64,000 bases of DNA. Origin: Stenogyne calaminthoides. Taxonomy: Eukaryota; Streptophyta; Magnoliopsida; Lamiales; Lamiaceae. The translations under genes were made by a program, and so were the position numbers. The DNA lies in NCBI GenBank assembly GCA_037126765.1, contig JBBCBC010000033.1, positions 13,840,085 to 13,904,084 of the forward strand. Reading direction: 5' to 3'. Shown here piece after piece: positions 22,806-35,052 of this stretch. Position 1 is the stretch's first letter. Each line of letters starts with the position of its first letter. Under the pieces are notes generated by a model. It saw nothing but the letters and a program-made list of their open reading frames with translations, did not search any database and was not told the DNA's origin.

Positions 22806-24450
22806 TGTAGGTCCCGAACGGGTTTCGTGAGGGCAGAAGTCTAGAGGGGAGGGGTGAATAGACTTCTGAAAACTTTTTTGTGCAGATCAGGTGTGATTGC
22901 AGTTTGTCTGATCAGAGTGCAAGTGAATCAGTTTGGACTGATGTTCAACTTACTGAGTGCCTGAGGGCAGATCAGTTAGGTATCTGTCAGTTTAACTGAT
23001 TGTGCGGAAGCTAGTTAATACCAGTGTGAAAAACCAATTTTATTAAATCAGATTCTCAAGTCAGTTTTCAATCAGTTGACTAAACTGTCAAACTGATCAG
23101 ATCAGTTGCTTGGTGCAGACTGATATTAACTCAGAATATGTATGCAGTTTTAAGTCAGGTTGTGTGTAATAGTGTAAAGCAGTAAAGAGCAAGTAAATGC
23201 ACACAAGATTTTTATAGTGGTTCAGACAATTAGTCCTACGTCCACTCTTCCCTATCACAGGGGGCACCAACTAAACCAACTTAACCGACTGGACTTAGTT
23301 TAATGTGTTAGTCCAACACCCAACAGATGTTTATCGAGTTCACACTCAACCGATCCCAGAAATCAGAACTAGAAACCCTAGTCTGAAATCTTGCAAAAAA
23401 AACTTAACCTAACTTTTGGGTTTGGGTAAAGATTTGTTGTGGTTCTAACTGGAAATCTATCCTAGTGTTTATGTAGCCAAAAGCTAGAGGATGAGATTTC
23501 TATGCTAAGAATAATGGGATGAACACTTAGAAATAATCTTCAGATTTGTGTTCTTCGTGCGGAAATTCTGCTATAGTTTGAGCTTCTTGATAATTTTTGT
23601 CTTCTTCACTTTGAAGAGCAATCCCATTTTATAGACCAAGAAATCAAAGAGCCGTTGGAGAGCAATTTGAATTTCTGGCTATATTTGGTAGGTTTGTAGG
23701 ATTTGATGTGACGTGCTTCCAATAACGGCGTGGCCAAAGGCGTGATTATAGTCGTTTGTCTCTGCAGTGTCGAATCCCGCATAGTCATCCTTTTTTGCGC
23801 ACGTGTCGCTCTCTCATTGGCTTCACAAGTACAACACTTCAGTGTTTGTCCAATTAAAGTTTGACATTCTTCTTATAAAAAATTCGTATGATCTGGTGTA
23901 CCATTTTGGTTAACACCAGGTGTGAGCTGACCTGATCAGATAACTAATCAGTCTACCTGATGGAGTCTTCTGATGCAGATTGTCTTAGCACAATTTGCAA
24001 ACTCGGCTGATGTAGGTCTTCTGGTCTTCTGGTCTTCTTGATCTTCTGGTAGTCTTCTGATCTTCAGGTTACTCTGAGTCTCAGTGTCTTCAGTGACATA
24101 CTGAGTCTTCAGGTTTCTTACTGAGTCTTCAGGTTTCTCTGAGTCTTCAGGTTTCACTTAGTCTTCAGGTTTGAGTCTTCAGGTTTCTCTGATCATCTTA
24201 CTTCTTCTTGTCTTCTGACTTATTTAGTCTTCTGATCATCTGAATTTATCTGGTCATCTGATAAATTGACCTGACCTATACATATTGAGTTCCCCCTCAA
24301 TATGTGACCTATCTTTTACATCAGCTATCTATACATTTCAGCTGGTCATCTTAATCTGATTCTAAATCATCAGTCAGCTAACAGATCTGACTGGTCCTAA
24401 TACAACCTGTTTTGGAACTTCCATCAAAACTAAATACAAATTTCCCAACA
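22806..24450 (-). repeat. 5' LTR of element B, complete
   Basis: It runs from TGTAGGTCCC at 22806 to TTTCCCAACA at 24450, 1645 bp. The left edge is set by the PBS and the right edge by entry into the RNase H frame of C. A TATA box is at 23634-23625 (CTATAAAATG, minus). The 5-bp duplicate expected at the other end lies outside the window, so the TSD cannot be checked. Confidence 0.92.
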
Positions 24451-24999
24451 AAAGTAACCCGAGAAATCAACACCGGACTGCTTTTAAAAATATTCTAAAG
24501 TATCTGAAAAGAACTCGGGATAGAATGCTGGTTTATCAGTCAGATAGTTTATTTCCTGTGGGATACATGTACTCGGATTTCCAATCGGACCTAGATTCCA
24601 GAAAATCTACCTCAGGTAGTGTGTTTTGTCTGGGAGGAGGAGCTGTAACATGAAGAAGCGTTAAGCAAAAATGCATCACCGATTCTACCATGGAAGCCGA
24701 ATATGTAGCTGCTTGTGAAGCAGCGAAAGAAGCGGTGTGGCTCAAGAACTTCTTAGTGGACTTGGACGTTTTTCTGAATTTGCCCAGCACTATCACGGTA
24801 TTTGTGATAACACCGGGGCAGTTGCGAATTCATGGGAACCAAGAGCCCACAAGGCCAACAAACACATTGAAAGAAAATATCATCTTGTACGAGAAATCGT
24901 TAAGAGAGGAGATATAGAGGTGGCAAAGATCGTATCAGAAGATAACCTAGCGAATCCATTCACAAAAGGTCTACCTCAGAAACATTCGAGAGCCATGTG
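24451..24999 (+). pseudogene. RNase H of element C
   Basis: Across two frames: NILKYLKRTRDRMLVY, YSDFQSDLDSRKSTSG, EAEYVAACEAAKEAVWL, DNTGAVANSWEPRAH and VSEDNLANPFTKGLP. The three acidic motifs are recognisable. One stop and frame changes near 24650 and 24810 break it. The frame opens exactly at the B boundary, so the upstream RT was separated by B's insertion. Confidence 0.88.
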
Positions 25000-25140
25000 A
25001 AAGGAATGGGTGTCAAGTGCATTGCCAATCTGCTTTGAGTATAAGTGGGAGAAATGTATTAGGTTCGTGTAGGTGACATGTAGATGTCACGTAGACCACG
25101 AGACTAGCTGTAGGGTATACTTAAAAGCAGACTTTGAATA

Positions 25141-25152
25141 TAAGTGGGAGAT
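25141..25152 (+). other. Polypurine tract of element C
   Basis: TAAGTGGGAGAT directly before TGTTGGGGCTA, the standard copia PPT and LTR start. An imperfect duplicate (ATAAGTGGGAGAAATG) stands 95 bases upstream at 25043-25058, with a shared flanking word, so the segment 25030-25150 is an internal duplication. Confidence 0.85.
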
Positions 25153-26085
25153 TGTTGGGGCTATACGTGAAAGCATGCTTTTACGTAATAACGAACTCAT
25201 GTAACTCTTATTTACTGAATATAAAATGTATCATCATTGTTGCTTTAAATATAAATGAATGTTAATTATTTATTGCAAATCGTTCAATATTAGTACTATA
25301 TTACATTGTAGTTAATGTGGGGATACCCGATAACAGAAGAGCACATTAACAGTTCCTTGTAAATAAAAGTACAACTTCATAACCCAGATGGAATTGAACA
25401 CTCCATTGGTAGAGGTTGAAGTGCAAAGCTCAGATTGACTTGTCTTGACCAAGAGATTTCACTAGCACATTATGATGTGCTGAAGAGGACCTACAGAGAG
25501 GATAAATTCTTCTGTACTGACTTAAGGAATGAAGAATTAGACCTCAGTTGTTATTGATTTTTTAACCTCTGTCACTTAATTAAATAGAATGGTGTGTAAT
25601 TAATTTTTATTGCTTTGATCTGTGTTGGGTTTAGAGTCAAACAATGCTTCTATACTTTTCATTTTGGGCAATACTATTAATTATATGGCAATTCCTAAGA
25701 TTTAATACAGAGCAACGTGTGCAAGCAAGTCTTGTATGATTTGTCCCCTTGGTGGGCTCAGAAGTTTTATCATACGAAATCTTGCAAGTGAAAATTTATT
25801 TCCGATATGGATAATAATGTTGAGCTGTCTTTACTCCAAGGACAAAGATATTAATTAATATAAAGCTTATCAGTGGCTTATTTAATTAATGGACTGGATA
25901 ATCTTAAACACGAGATATAATAACCGGGAGCCATATTATTGTAACATCGTAATATGAATTAAAATGGATAGTTCAATATTAATTTTATAGTGGAGTAAAT
26001 TAATATTAATGGGCTGAATAATATTTTGGCTCAATATTAAGAAATTCAGTGCCCATTGGAGGTCCAATCTTAATTCTCCTAAAGG
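25153..26085 (+). repeat. 3' LTR of element C, first part
   Basis: It starts TGTTGGGGCTATACG after the PPT and breaks at 26085, where the TSD AAAGG and the start of the solo LTR H follow. It is AT-rich, with no ORF of interest. It continues at 38306. Confidence 0.85.
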
Positions 26086-26839
26086 TGTCATGCCCCAATT
26101 TTCATAAAACGGACATTCTAAAAAGTAGTTAAAATAATTAACTTGAGTGCGATTAGATTTAAATTTTAAACCCATAACGGAAGCATAAACATTAATTACT
26201 TTCTTGAAATATAAATTAATTTAAAATACCAATTGTACTAAAACTTAATTATTAAATAAAATCTTCTTCGAATAAAACTTAATAAAGGGTTAAACTTGTT
26301 ATAAATGTTAAATAATAAACGACTTCTAATATCATCATCCATCGCCTTTCCCCGCCATCAGCTCCTTAATCGGAAAAAATATTAAATGAGGGGGGTGAGC
26401 ATGAAAGCACACTTAGTGGGGCCAAGTTATTCAATATTAATGCTAAAAATAAATAATCAAGTAAATCAACTTAGTAAATCACATTCACTTTGTCGCATAA
26501 ACTTTGTCAAAGAAACTTTACCACTTTGCCATAGAATTTTGCCATTGCCATAGAAACTTTGCCACTTTGGAGCACGGCGGGTTAAACCCGAAGACCCGTC
26601 GGTCCCGGACCACATAAGGGCCCCTGGCTATTAGACTTTGTCGAGCACGACGAGATACACCTGAAGATTCGTCGGCCCCGAAACTCAATAAGGGTCCCTG
26701 GCTATTAGTAACTTTGCCAACATAATATTTGTATAACATTGGGAAAATAATTCACATAGTAGATAACTCAACAATTTATTTAAAACATATAACACCAAAT
26801 AATACATGCAAAAGAGCTCTACTAACCACTATAGAGATT
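26086..26839. repeat. Solo gypsy-type LTR H, first part
   Basis: It begins TGTCATGCCCCAA, a classic gypsy LTR end, directly after AAAGG (26081-26085). It breaks at 26839 where D1 begins after AGATT (26835-26839). It continues at 36867. There is no internal region, so it is a solo LTR left by LTR-LTR recombination. Confidence 0.88.
26555..26708. repeat. Two-copy tandem repeat in LTR H
   Basis: Two units of about 75-80 bp, both ending in CCTGGCTATTAG and containing CGTCGG(T/C)CCCG. The second starts at 26635. It is GC-rich against an AT-rich surrounding. Confidence 0.7.
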
Positions 26840-27384
26840 TGTTTGTCCCGGTGAAAAACCCATGAAATGCGGAAAAATCATGAAATGCATATAAAAACAG
26901 GGGTGAAGGAATGGTGATTCTAGATTTTTGCGTTTTAAGTCCATATGTTGTGTTTTGCTTATAAACGAATGCATATGACAAGATAAGAACGTAAAGCAAT
27001 AAAGAACACAACAAATTATAGTGGTTCGGAGACTCAAGCTCCTACATCCACTCTCCCTTTTCCTAGGGAAATTCCTTCAAACTGGACTTATCACCCTCTC
27101 GGGCTCGCCTCCAGATATTTAACGAGCTCTCACTCAAACTGAACTTATCACCCTCTCGGGCTCGCCTCGGGACTTATCACCAATCACTGGATCGCCTACA
27201 AGCTTTCAGGCTAACTCACTGTAGCTTACTCACTTCTTCTACCTTGAGTTTTATAGCTGACTCACTGCAGCTTACTAACTCTTTACAACTCCACATAAAC
27301 TACCTAACAATAGGGTTTGGGTTTGGTTGATGTCTCCAACTAGGGTGAGATTTTCCCGTACATTTATTTAGCCTCAATGCTAAG
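26840..27384 (-). repeat. D1 LTR, end fragment cut by D2 insertion
   Basis: It starts with TGTTTGTCCCGG and ends at CTAAG. Its continuation is at 31758. It contains repeated units with the core GGACTTATCACCCTCTCGGG. Confidence 0.85.
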
Positions 27385-27929
27385 TGATAGGCCCGGTGGA
27401 AAACCCATGAAATGCGGAATAATCATGAAATGCATATAAAAACAGGGGTGAAGGAATGGTGATTCCAGATTTTTCTCTTTTAAGCTCATGTGTTGTGTTT
27501 TGCTTATAATCGAATGCATATGACAAGATAAGAACGTAAAACAGTAAAGAACACAACAATGTATAGTGGTTCGGAGACTCAAGCTCCTACATCCACTCTC
27601 CCTGTTCCTAGGGAAATTCCTTCAAACTGGACTTATCACCCTCTCGGGTTCGCCTCTAGATATTTAACGAGCTCTCACTCAAACTGAACTTATCACCCTC
27701 TCGGGCTCGCCTCGGGACTTATCACCAATCACTGGATCGCCTACAAGCTTTCAGGCTAACTCACTGTAGCTTACTCACTTCTTCTACCTTGAGTTTTATA
27801 GCTGACTCACTGCAGCTTACTAACTCTTTACAACTCCACATAAACTACCTAACAATAGGGTTTGGGTTTGGTTGATGTCTCCAACTAGGGTGAGATTTTC
27901 CCGTACATTTATTTAGCCTCAATGCTAAG
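27385..27929 (-). repeat. 545-bp tandem duplicate: D2-start/D1-end chimera
   Basis: It is exactly as long as the preceding fragment and ends at the same CTAAG. Its first half carries D2-type variants (TGATAGGCCCGG, GGAATAATCATG), and its second half is identical to 27115-27384. This is the product expected from an unequal exchange between the D1 fragment and the start of D2. Confidence 0.82.
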
Positions 27930-29253
27930 TGATAGGCCCGGTGGAAAACCCATGAAATGCGGAATAATCATGAAATGCATATAAAAAAACAGGGAAGGAA
28001 GGATGTGTTTTTTCTTTTTAAGCTCTTATAATCGTTTTGCATATGACAAGATAAGAAGATAAAAGCGTAAAAGCGATGAAAGAACACAACAATGTATAGT
28101 GGTTGGAGACTCAAGCTCCTACATCCACTCTCCCATTCCTAGGGGAAATTCCTTCAAACTGGACTTATCACCCTCTCGGGTTCGCCTCTAGATATTTAAC
28201 GAGCTCTCACTCCAACTGGACTTATCACCCTCTCGGGCTCGCCTCTGGACTTATCACCCTCTCGGGCTTGCCTCTATATGTTTAACGAGTTCACACTCCT
28301 ACGGGACTTATCACCGTCTCTCAGGATTGCCTAACAACTACCTCACTTCACCACTAGTTATCTCTTACGAGAATGGGGTTTTGGTTTGGTGTTGTCTCCT
28401 ACTATGGTGAGATTTTCCCTTACATTTGTTTAGCCTCAATGCTAAAGTTGGGAAAATCTCTCTAAGCTTAGGATACATCGTGGTTTTCTTAGATTGGGTT
28501 CTAGAACACTCTTTGAATATATGTGTATATCTACAACCTTGTGTTCTATGGTGGGAAAGCTTTAGTATATGTCTTCTTAGCTCTGTAGCATCGTTTGCTA
28601 TATTCTACGCACTTCCAGACGTAATAATGAAGGAAGAACTTGTATTTATAGTGTGGATTTGAATGTTACCGTTGGAGAGAATCACATTCAAATCCATACT
28701 ATTCTTTGTAAGTTCTGCAGCTTTTTCAGGCAGGTTGTCTTCCTCTCATTGGTCCACGTCAGCTGGATTCCAACGGCTATATTCCTCAGTTTCTTTGCTT
28801 GAACATTCGAGTTATCTTGAGCATTCAAGACATTCTTGAGTCTTGATAATTCTCGTGCCTTCAAGATCCTTTGTCTTCGATCTTGATATCTTGATCTTAC
28901 GAGTCTTGATGTCTTCTGAGTCTTCAGAGATATACTGATTGATATACTGAGTCTTCAGTTTCTCAGTTTCATACTGAGTCTTTCAGATTCGATTTCACAC
29001 GAAGTCTTGATTCTCGATTTCATCTTGAACCTTGAAACTTTAGTTTCATACTGAAACTTCAGTTTCTTCATAAACTTACTGAGTCTTCAGAATCTAACCT
29101 GATCTATATCTGCTGACTATACATTGTGCAGATAACATCCTGAACACTCTAAAACTTAATCCTGACTCATCTATCAAGATTATCCTGAACATGTCATACT
29201 CAGGGGTTTTGGGATCTAATCAAAATCTTCTTTATTAAATTCATTTCCCAACA
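27930..29253 (-). repeat. 3' LTR of D2
   Basis: It matches 30385-31757 throughout, but the stretches 27990-28090 and 28795-29060 are more divergent, with CAG/CTG words altered. Minus-strand TATA CTATAAATAC at 28651-28642. Confidence 0.85.
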
Positions 29254-30384
29254 ATTTCCCCATTTTTGATGATGCCAAAACCATCTTGTTACAAAAACAC
29301 TTAACCTATACTCAGGTTTCAGTTTTTCCTATTACAATACAAGAATGGCAAATCTCTCAACAATTTCACAATAAATCATAAGGCATATCAAATATAAAGA
29401 CATGTAAAAAGATAATGAGGTATTATCTTTGAGCATAAAGATAAAGTTTCATTGATTGTATGATATCAGTTACAAATTACAACGAACTTATCAAAAGTAA
29501 AGACAAAAACATAAAGAATTACAAGAGTCTTCAGTCTTGGTCTTCAGTCTTCTTTGATCTTCAGCTCGGCTCCTGGCCTCAGGTCTATCTGAGACTTAGT
29601 GTCTTCAGTGACATACTGAGTCTCAGGATTCTTGATTCAGCGGACCTTGTCTGATCAGGCATCTTGACACTTTCAGTCGACCGAGTTCATTTCTTCGACT
29701 TGAGACATCCCGACCCTCGGTCTCTTTTTACTTCTTGAGTCTCGAGTTAGTTTTCTTTCTTGAATATCGGATCGGTTTTACTTCTTCGAGTCTCGGATTA
29801 CTTTTACACAAAGCTATCGATTTCTTCTTTTCGATCCGATCAAATTTCGACCGATCGATCAACACATCTTCAGATCAATATATCAGGATAGCATCTGGTA
29901 AGTACATCATATTAGGTTAGCATATCAGGTTATCATATCTGATCTTGATCACGTCTGATCTTGATCAGTCTCATCTGCTCATCTTCTGATTTGCAACCTT
30001 CTCTTCTGATTTACTGGCTTTAGCTTTTCTTCTCTTCTGATAATATTGCGGACTCATCAGTTGACTCCGAAACTCATCTAACTCATTTGATCTTGATCAG
30101 TCTCGTCTGCAGCCTCGTCTGATCTCGATCATCTACTTCTGATTCCGTGAGTTCCCCATCAATTTGTTCTCTCGTTCCCCCTCAACTTGTTATCTGTAAA
30201 TTAGCTTGAATAACACAAGTTGATAATGTTTTGGCATAGTTCATCAAAACTAAAATATCCCAACAAGGACGCCAAAAAATTAAAATATATGCATTTTAAA
30301 GAAACGGGTTTTCCTTTAAAAAGATCAGTTCAGGTGGTCACTCTGAAATTAGTGAACCTTTTGAACTCCTGCTCTGATACCAAT
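29254..30384 (-). other. Composite internal region of D2
   Basis: 29254-29530 resembles the 3' untranslated end of A-family elements (compare 49565-49760: PPT, GATGCCAAAACCA, GATAATGAG.TATTATCTTT). 29531-30265 is a D-type LTR piece ending in ATATCCCAACA. 30266-30384 is a D internal domain whose PPT has decayed, and it ends in an intact PBS (GCTCTGATACCA on the plus strand, 30371-30382). No coding sequence. Confidence 0.75.
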
Positions 30385-31757
30385 TGATAGGCCCGGTGGA
30401 AAACCCATGAAATGCGGAATAATCATGAAATGCATATAAAAACAGGGGTGAAGGAATGGTGATTCCAGATTTTTCTCTTTTAAGCTCATGTGTTGTGTTT
30501 TTGCTTATAATCGAATGCATATGACAAGATAAGAACGTAAAGCAGTAAAGAACACAACAATTTATAGTGGTTCGGAGACTCAAGCTCCTACATCCACTCT
30601 CCCTGTTCCTAGGGAAATTCCTTCAAACTGGACTTATCACCCTCTCGGGTTTGCCTCTAGATATTTAATGAGCTCTCACTCCAACTGGACTTATCACCCT
30701 CTCGGGCTCGCCTCTGGACTTATCACCCTCTCGGGATCGCCTCTAGATGTTTAACGAGTTCACACTCCTACGGGACTTATCACCCTCTCTCGGGATTGCC
30801 TAACAACTACCTCACTTCACCGCTAGTTATCTCTTACGAGAATTGGGTTTGGATTTGGTGTTGTCTCCAACTATGGTTAGATTTTCCCTTACATTTGTTT
30901 AGCCTCAATGCTAAAGTTGGGAAAATCTCTCTAAGCTTAGGATACATCGTGGGTTGCTTAGATTGGGTTCTAGAACACTCTTTAAATATATGTGTATATC
31001 TACAGACTTGTGTTCTATGGTGGGAAAGCTTGAGTATATGTCTTCATAGCTCTATAGCATCGTTTGCTATATTCTCCGCACTTCCACACGTAATAATGAA
31101 GGAAGGACTTGTATTTATAATGTGGATTTGAATGTTACCGTTGGAGAGAATCACATTCAAATCCATACTATTCTTTATAAGTTCTGCAGTTTTTTCAGGC
31201 TGGTTGTCTTCCTCTCATTGGTCCACGTCAGCTGGATTCCAACGGCTATATTCCTCAGTTTCTTTGCTTCGGAACATTCAGGTTATACTGAGCATTCAGT
31301 ACATTACTGAGTCTTCAGTAATTACTGTGCCTTCAGTATCCTTTGTCTTCAGTCTTCAGTATCTTCAGTCTTCTGAGTCTTCAGTGTCTTCTGAGTCTTC
31401 AGAGATATACTGATTGATATACTGAGTCTTCATGCTGAGTCTTCAGTTTCTCAGTTTCATACTGAGTCTTTCAGATTCTCAGTTTCACACTGAGTCTTCA
31501 GATTCTCAGTTTCATACTGAACCTTTAGAAACTTCAGTTTCATACTGAAACTTCAGTTTCTTCAGAAACTTACTGAGTCTTCAGAAACTTACTGAGTCTT
31601 CAGAATCTAACCTAATCTATATCTGCTGACTATACATTGTGCAAATAACATTCTGAACACTCTAAAACTGAATCCTGACTCATCTATCAAGATTATCCTG
31701 AACATGTCATACTTAGGATCTAATCAAAATCTTCTTTATTAAATTCATTTCCCAACA
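30385..31757 (-). repeat. 5' LTR of D2
   Basis: 1373 bp, TGATAGGCCC to TTTCCCAACA. Densely filled with CTGAGTCTTCAG words between 31270 and 31600. Minus-strand TATA box at about 31120-31111. Confidence 0.87.
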
Positions 31758-32960
31758 CTAAGGTTGGAAAAATCTCTCGAAGCTTAGGATATATCATGGG
31801 TTGATTATATTTGGTTTAAGAACACTCTTGAATATATTTGTATATCTACAGACTTGTGTTCTATGGTGGGAATGCCTTGAGTATATTGCTCTTGGCTGTG
31901 TAGCATCTTTCCACATTCTCCACACTTAATTTGATGGAAGATCTTGTATTTATAGTGTGGATATGAATGTTACCATTGGAGAGAATCACATTCAAATCCT
32001 TACTATTCTGTAAGTTCTACAGCTTCTTTAAGCTGGTTGTCTTCCTCTCATTGGTCCACGTCATCTGAATTCTAACGGCTATATTCTTCAGTTTCTTCTG
32101 AGTCTTCAGGTTTCTCCGGGTCTCCAGGTTTCTCTGAGTCTCAGTGTCTTCAGTGACATACTGAGTCTTCAGTTCTATCTGAGTCTTTAGGTTTATCTGA
32201 GTCTCAGTGTATTCAGTGACATATTGAGTCTTCAGTTCTATCTGAGTCTTCAGGTTTATCTGAGTCTCAGTGTCTCTGATGACATCTTTGAGTCTTGATT
32301 ACTTCTTGAGTCTTGATTTTCTCTGAGTCTTGATTTCTTCATAAACTTCTTGAGTCTCGGGTTTCTTGATTCAAGAGACTTCTCTTGGCGGACCTTGGTG
32401 ATCGGGCATCTTGACATTCGAGCTTCTTGAGTTCGGCTCTTACGAATTGAACATCGACCCTCGGTCACATTTACTTCTTGACCCTCGGTCACTTGACTCG
32501 AGCAATCGATTTCTTCTTGCGGATCGATCATTTCGGTGATCGGATCAACATCTTTCAGTCAACATCTCGGGATAGCATCGGTCGGTTACATCAAGTTAGC
32601 ATATCAGGTTATCATATCTGATCTCGATCACGTCTGATCTTGATCAGTCTCATCTTCTCATCTTTTGATCTGCAACCTTCTCTTCTGATCTTCAGGTCAG
32701 TTTCTTTCTGATTAGCTCACTTAGATTTTCTTCTCTTACGATTTTGCCGCATTCATTGATTAACTCGAAACTCATCTAACTCATTTGATCTTGAGCAGGT
32801 CGTCTGCGACCTCGTCGATCTCGATCATCTACTTCGATTTAAGTGAGTTTCCCTCAACTTGTTCTTTCGTTCCCCCTCAACTTGTTATCTGTAAATTAGC
32901 TTGAATAACACAAATTGATAATGTTTTGGCATAATTCATCAAAACTAAAATATCCCAACA
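31758..32960 (-). repeat. D1 LTR, remainder after D2 insertion
   Basis: It resumes at CTAAGGTTGG, exactly where the 26840-27384 piece stopped, and ends TATCCCAACA at 32960. Together the two pieces make a 1743-bp LTR. Confidence 0.87.
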
Positions 32961-33095
32961 ATTTCCCCTTTTTTGATAATGAAGCCAAAACATTAAAATA
33001 TATGCATTTTTAAAGAAAATGGGTTTTCGTTTAAAAATATCAGTTCAGGTGATCACATTAAAAGTGATCTTTTGAACTCCTGCTCTGATACCAAT
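32961..33095 (-). other. D1 internal domain, copy 1 (135 bp)
   Basis: Plus-strand reading: PPT complement (ATTTCCCCTTTTTTTGATAA) followed by about 100 bp of AT-rich sequence and the PBS complement GCTCTGATACCA (33082-33093), two bases from the next LTR. It contains nothing else. A sister copy is at 34918-35052 and a relative at 58579-58712. Confidence 0.9.
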
Positions 33096-34917
33096 TGTTT
33101 GTCCCGGTGAAAAACCCATGAAATGCGGAAAAATCATGAAATGCATATAAAAACAGGGGTGAAGGAATGGTGATTCTAAATTTTAGCGTTTTAAGTCCAT
33201 GTGTTGTGTTTTGCTTATAAACGAATGCATATGACAAGATAAGAATGTAGGGTAATAAAGAACACAACAAAGTATAGTGGTTCGGAGACTCAAGCTCCTA
33301 CATCCACTCTCCCTGTTCCTAGGGAAATTCCTTCAAACTGGACTTATCACCCTCTCGGGCTCGCCTCCAGATATTTAACGAGCTCTCACTCAAACTGGAC
33401 TTATCACCCTCTCGGGCACGCCTCGGGACTTATCACCCTTCACGGGATCGCCTACAAGCTATCAGGCTAACTCACTGTAGCTTACTCACTTCTTCTACCT
33501 TGAGTTTTCTAGCTGACTCACTGCAGCTTACTAACTCTTTACAACTCCACACAAACTACCTAACAATAGGGTTTGAGTTTGGTTGATGTCTCCAACTAAG
33601 GTGAGATTTTCCCGTACATTTGTTTAGCCTCAATGCTAAGGTTGGGAAAATCTCTCTAAGCTTAGGATATATCGTGGGTTACTTAGATTGGGTTTAAGAA
33701 CACTCTTGAATATATTTGTATATCTACAAACTTGTGTTCTATGGTGGGAATGCCTTGAGTATATTGCTCTTGGCTGTGTAGCATCTTTCCACATTCTCCA
33801 CACTTAATTTGATGGAAGAATCTTGTATTTATAGTGTGGATTTGAATGTTACCGTTGGAGAGAATCACATTCAAATCCTTACTATTTTGTAAGTTCTGCA
33901 GCTTCTTCAGGCTGGTTGTCTTCCTCTCATTGGTCCACGTCAGCTGAATTCTAATGGCTATATTCTTCAGTTTCTTCTGAGTCTTCAGGTTTCTCCGAGT
34001 CTCCAGGTTTCTCTGAGTCTCAGTGTCTTCAGTGATATACTGAGTCTTCTGTTCTATCTGAGTCTTCAGGTTTATTTGAGTCTCAGTGTATTCAGTGACA
34101 TACTGAGTCTTCAGTTCTATCTAAATCTTCAGGTTTATCTGAGTCTCAATGTCTTGATGACATCTTGAGTCTTGATTACTTATTCTTGATTTATTCTTCT
34201 TGATTTTTCTTCTTGATTTCCACGAGTCTTGATTTTTGAGCTCTTCGAGTCTTGGTTTCTTGAAACTTCTTGAGTCTTCGATTTCTTGAAACTTTCTTGA
34301 ATATCGAGTTTCTTGATTGAGCGGACTTCTCTTGGCCGGACCTTGTCGTCGGGCATCTTGACACTTTCGAACTTCTTGAGTTCAAATCTTCTGAATCGGA
34401 CATCCCGACCCTCGAGGTCACATTTACTTCTTGACCCTCAAGTCACTTGACTCGAGCTATCGATTTTTTCTACTTTGATCTGATCAGCTCAACTGATCAG
34501 ATCAACACATCTTCTGGTCAACATCTCAGGATAACATCAGGTCAGTACATCAGGTTAGTATATCAGGTTATCATATCTGATCTCGATCACATCTGATCTT
34601 GATCAGTCTCATCTTCTCATCTTTTGATCTGCAACCTTCTCTTCTAGTCAGTTTCTTTCTGACCAGCTTGCTTAGCTTTTCTTCTCTTCTGATTTTGCAC
34701 AGCTCATCAGTTAACTCCGGAACTCATCTAACTCATCTGATCTTGATCGGGTCTCGTCCTCTGACCTCATCGATCTCGATCATCTACTTCGATTTAAATG
34801 AGTTCCCCCTCAACTTGTTCTTTCGTTCCCCCTCAACTTGTTATCTGTAAATTAGCTTGAATAACACAAGTTGATAATGTTTTGGCATAATTCATCAAAA
34901 ACTAAAATATCCCAACA
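33096..34917 (-). repeat. D1 LTR, middle copy
   Basis: 1822 bp, TGTTTGTCCC to ATATCCCAACA. Minus-strand TATA CTATAAATAC at 33834-33825. The block 34140-34450 carries altered CAG/CTG words compared with 32100-32280 and 29580-29660. Confidence 0.9.
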
Positions 34918-35052
34918 ATTTCCCCATTTTTGATAATGAAGCCAAAACATTAAAATATATGCATTTTTAAAGAAAACGGGTTTTCGTTTAAAAAGATCAA
35001 TTTAGGTGATCACATTAAAAGTGATCTTTTGAACTCCTGCTCTGATACCAAT
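34918..35052 (-). other. D1 internal domain, copy 2 (135 bp)
   Basis: Same length and nearly the same sequence as 32961-33095. PPT complement at 34918-34938, PBS complement at 35039-35050. Confidence 0.9.

Larger units (their letters stand above)
9423..24450 (-). mobile_element. Element B: Sirevirus-like Ty1/copia retrotransposon with aORF and antisense unit
   Basis: About 15.0 kb on the minus strand. The 5' LTR is complete (24450-22806), the 3' LTR (10876-9423) is interrupted at its far end by A. Order: PBS, gag, coiled-coil linker, protease, integrase, reverse transcriptase, RNase H, a plus-strand unit, aORF, PPT. B lies inside the pol of element C: C's RNase H reading frame begins at 24451. 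The far 174 bp of the 3' LTR (equivalent to 22806-22979) should lie on the other side of A, outside the window. Confidence 0.92.
27930..31757 (-). mobile_element. Element D2: second D-type element nested in a D1 LTR
   Basis: It runs from TGATAGGCCCGG at 27930 to TTTCCCAACA at 31757, flanked by CTAAG at 27925-27929 and 31758-31762. 3' LTR 27930-29253, PPT 29254-29274, composite internal region 29254-30384, PBS 30371-30382, 5' LTR 30385-31757. No protein-coding region. The LTRs are 1324 and 1373 bp. Confidence 0.85.

Noticed and set aside
26822..27037. Recurrent ORF beginning MSLRTTI.CCVLYCFTFL in the D LTRs (also near 27582, 30583, 33270, 35306; inverse at 60043)
   Set aside because: It recurs only because the LTRs are copies. 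It lies at the U5/R end, shifts frame between copies and shows no sign of codon-level conservation.
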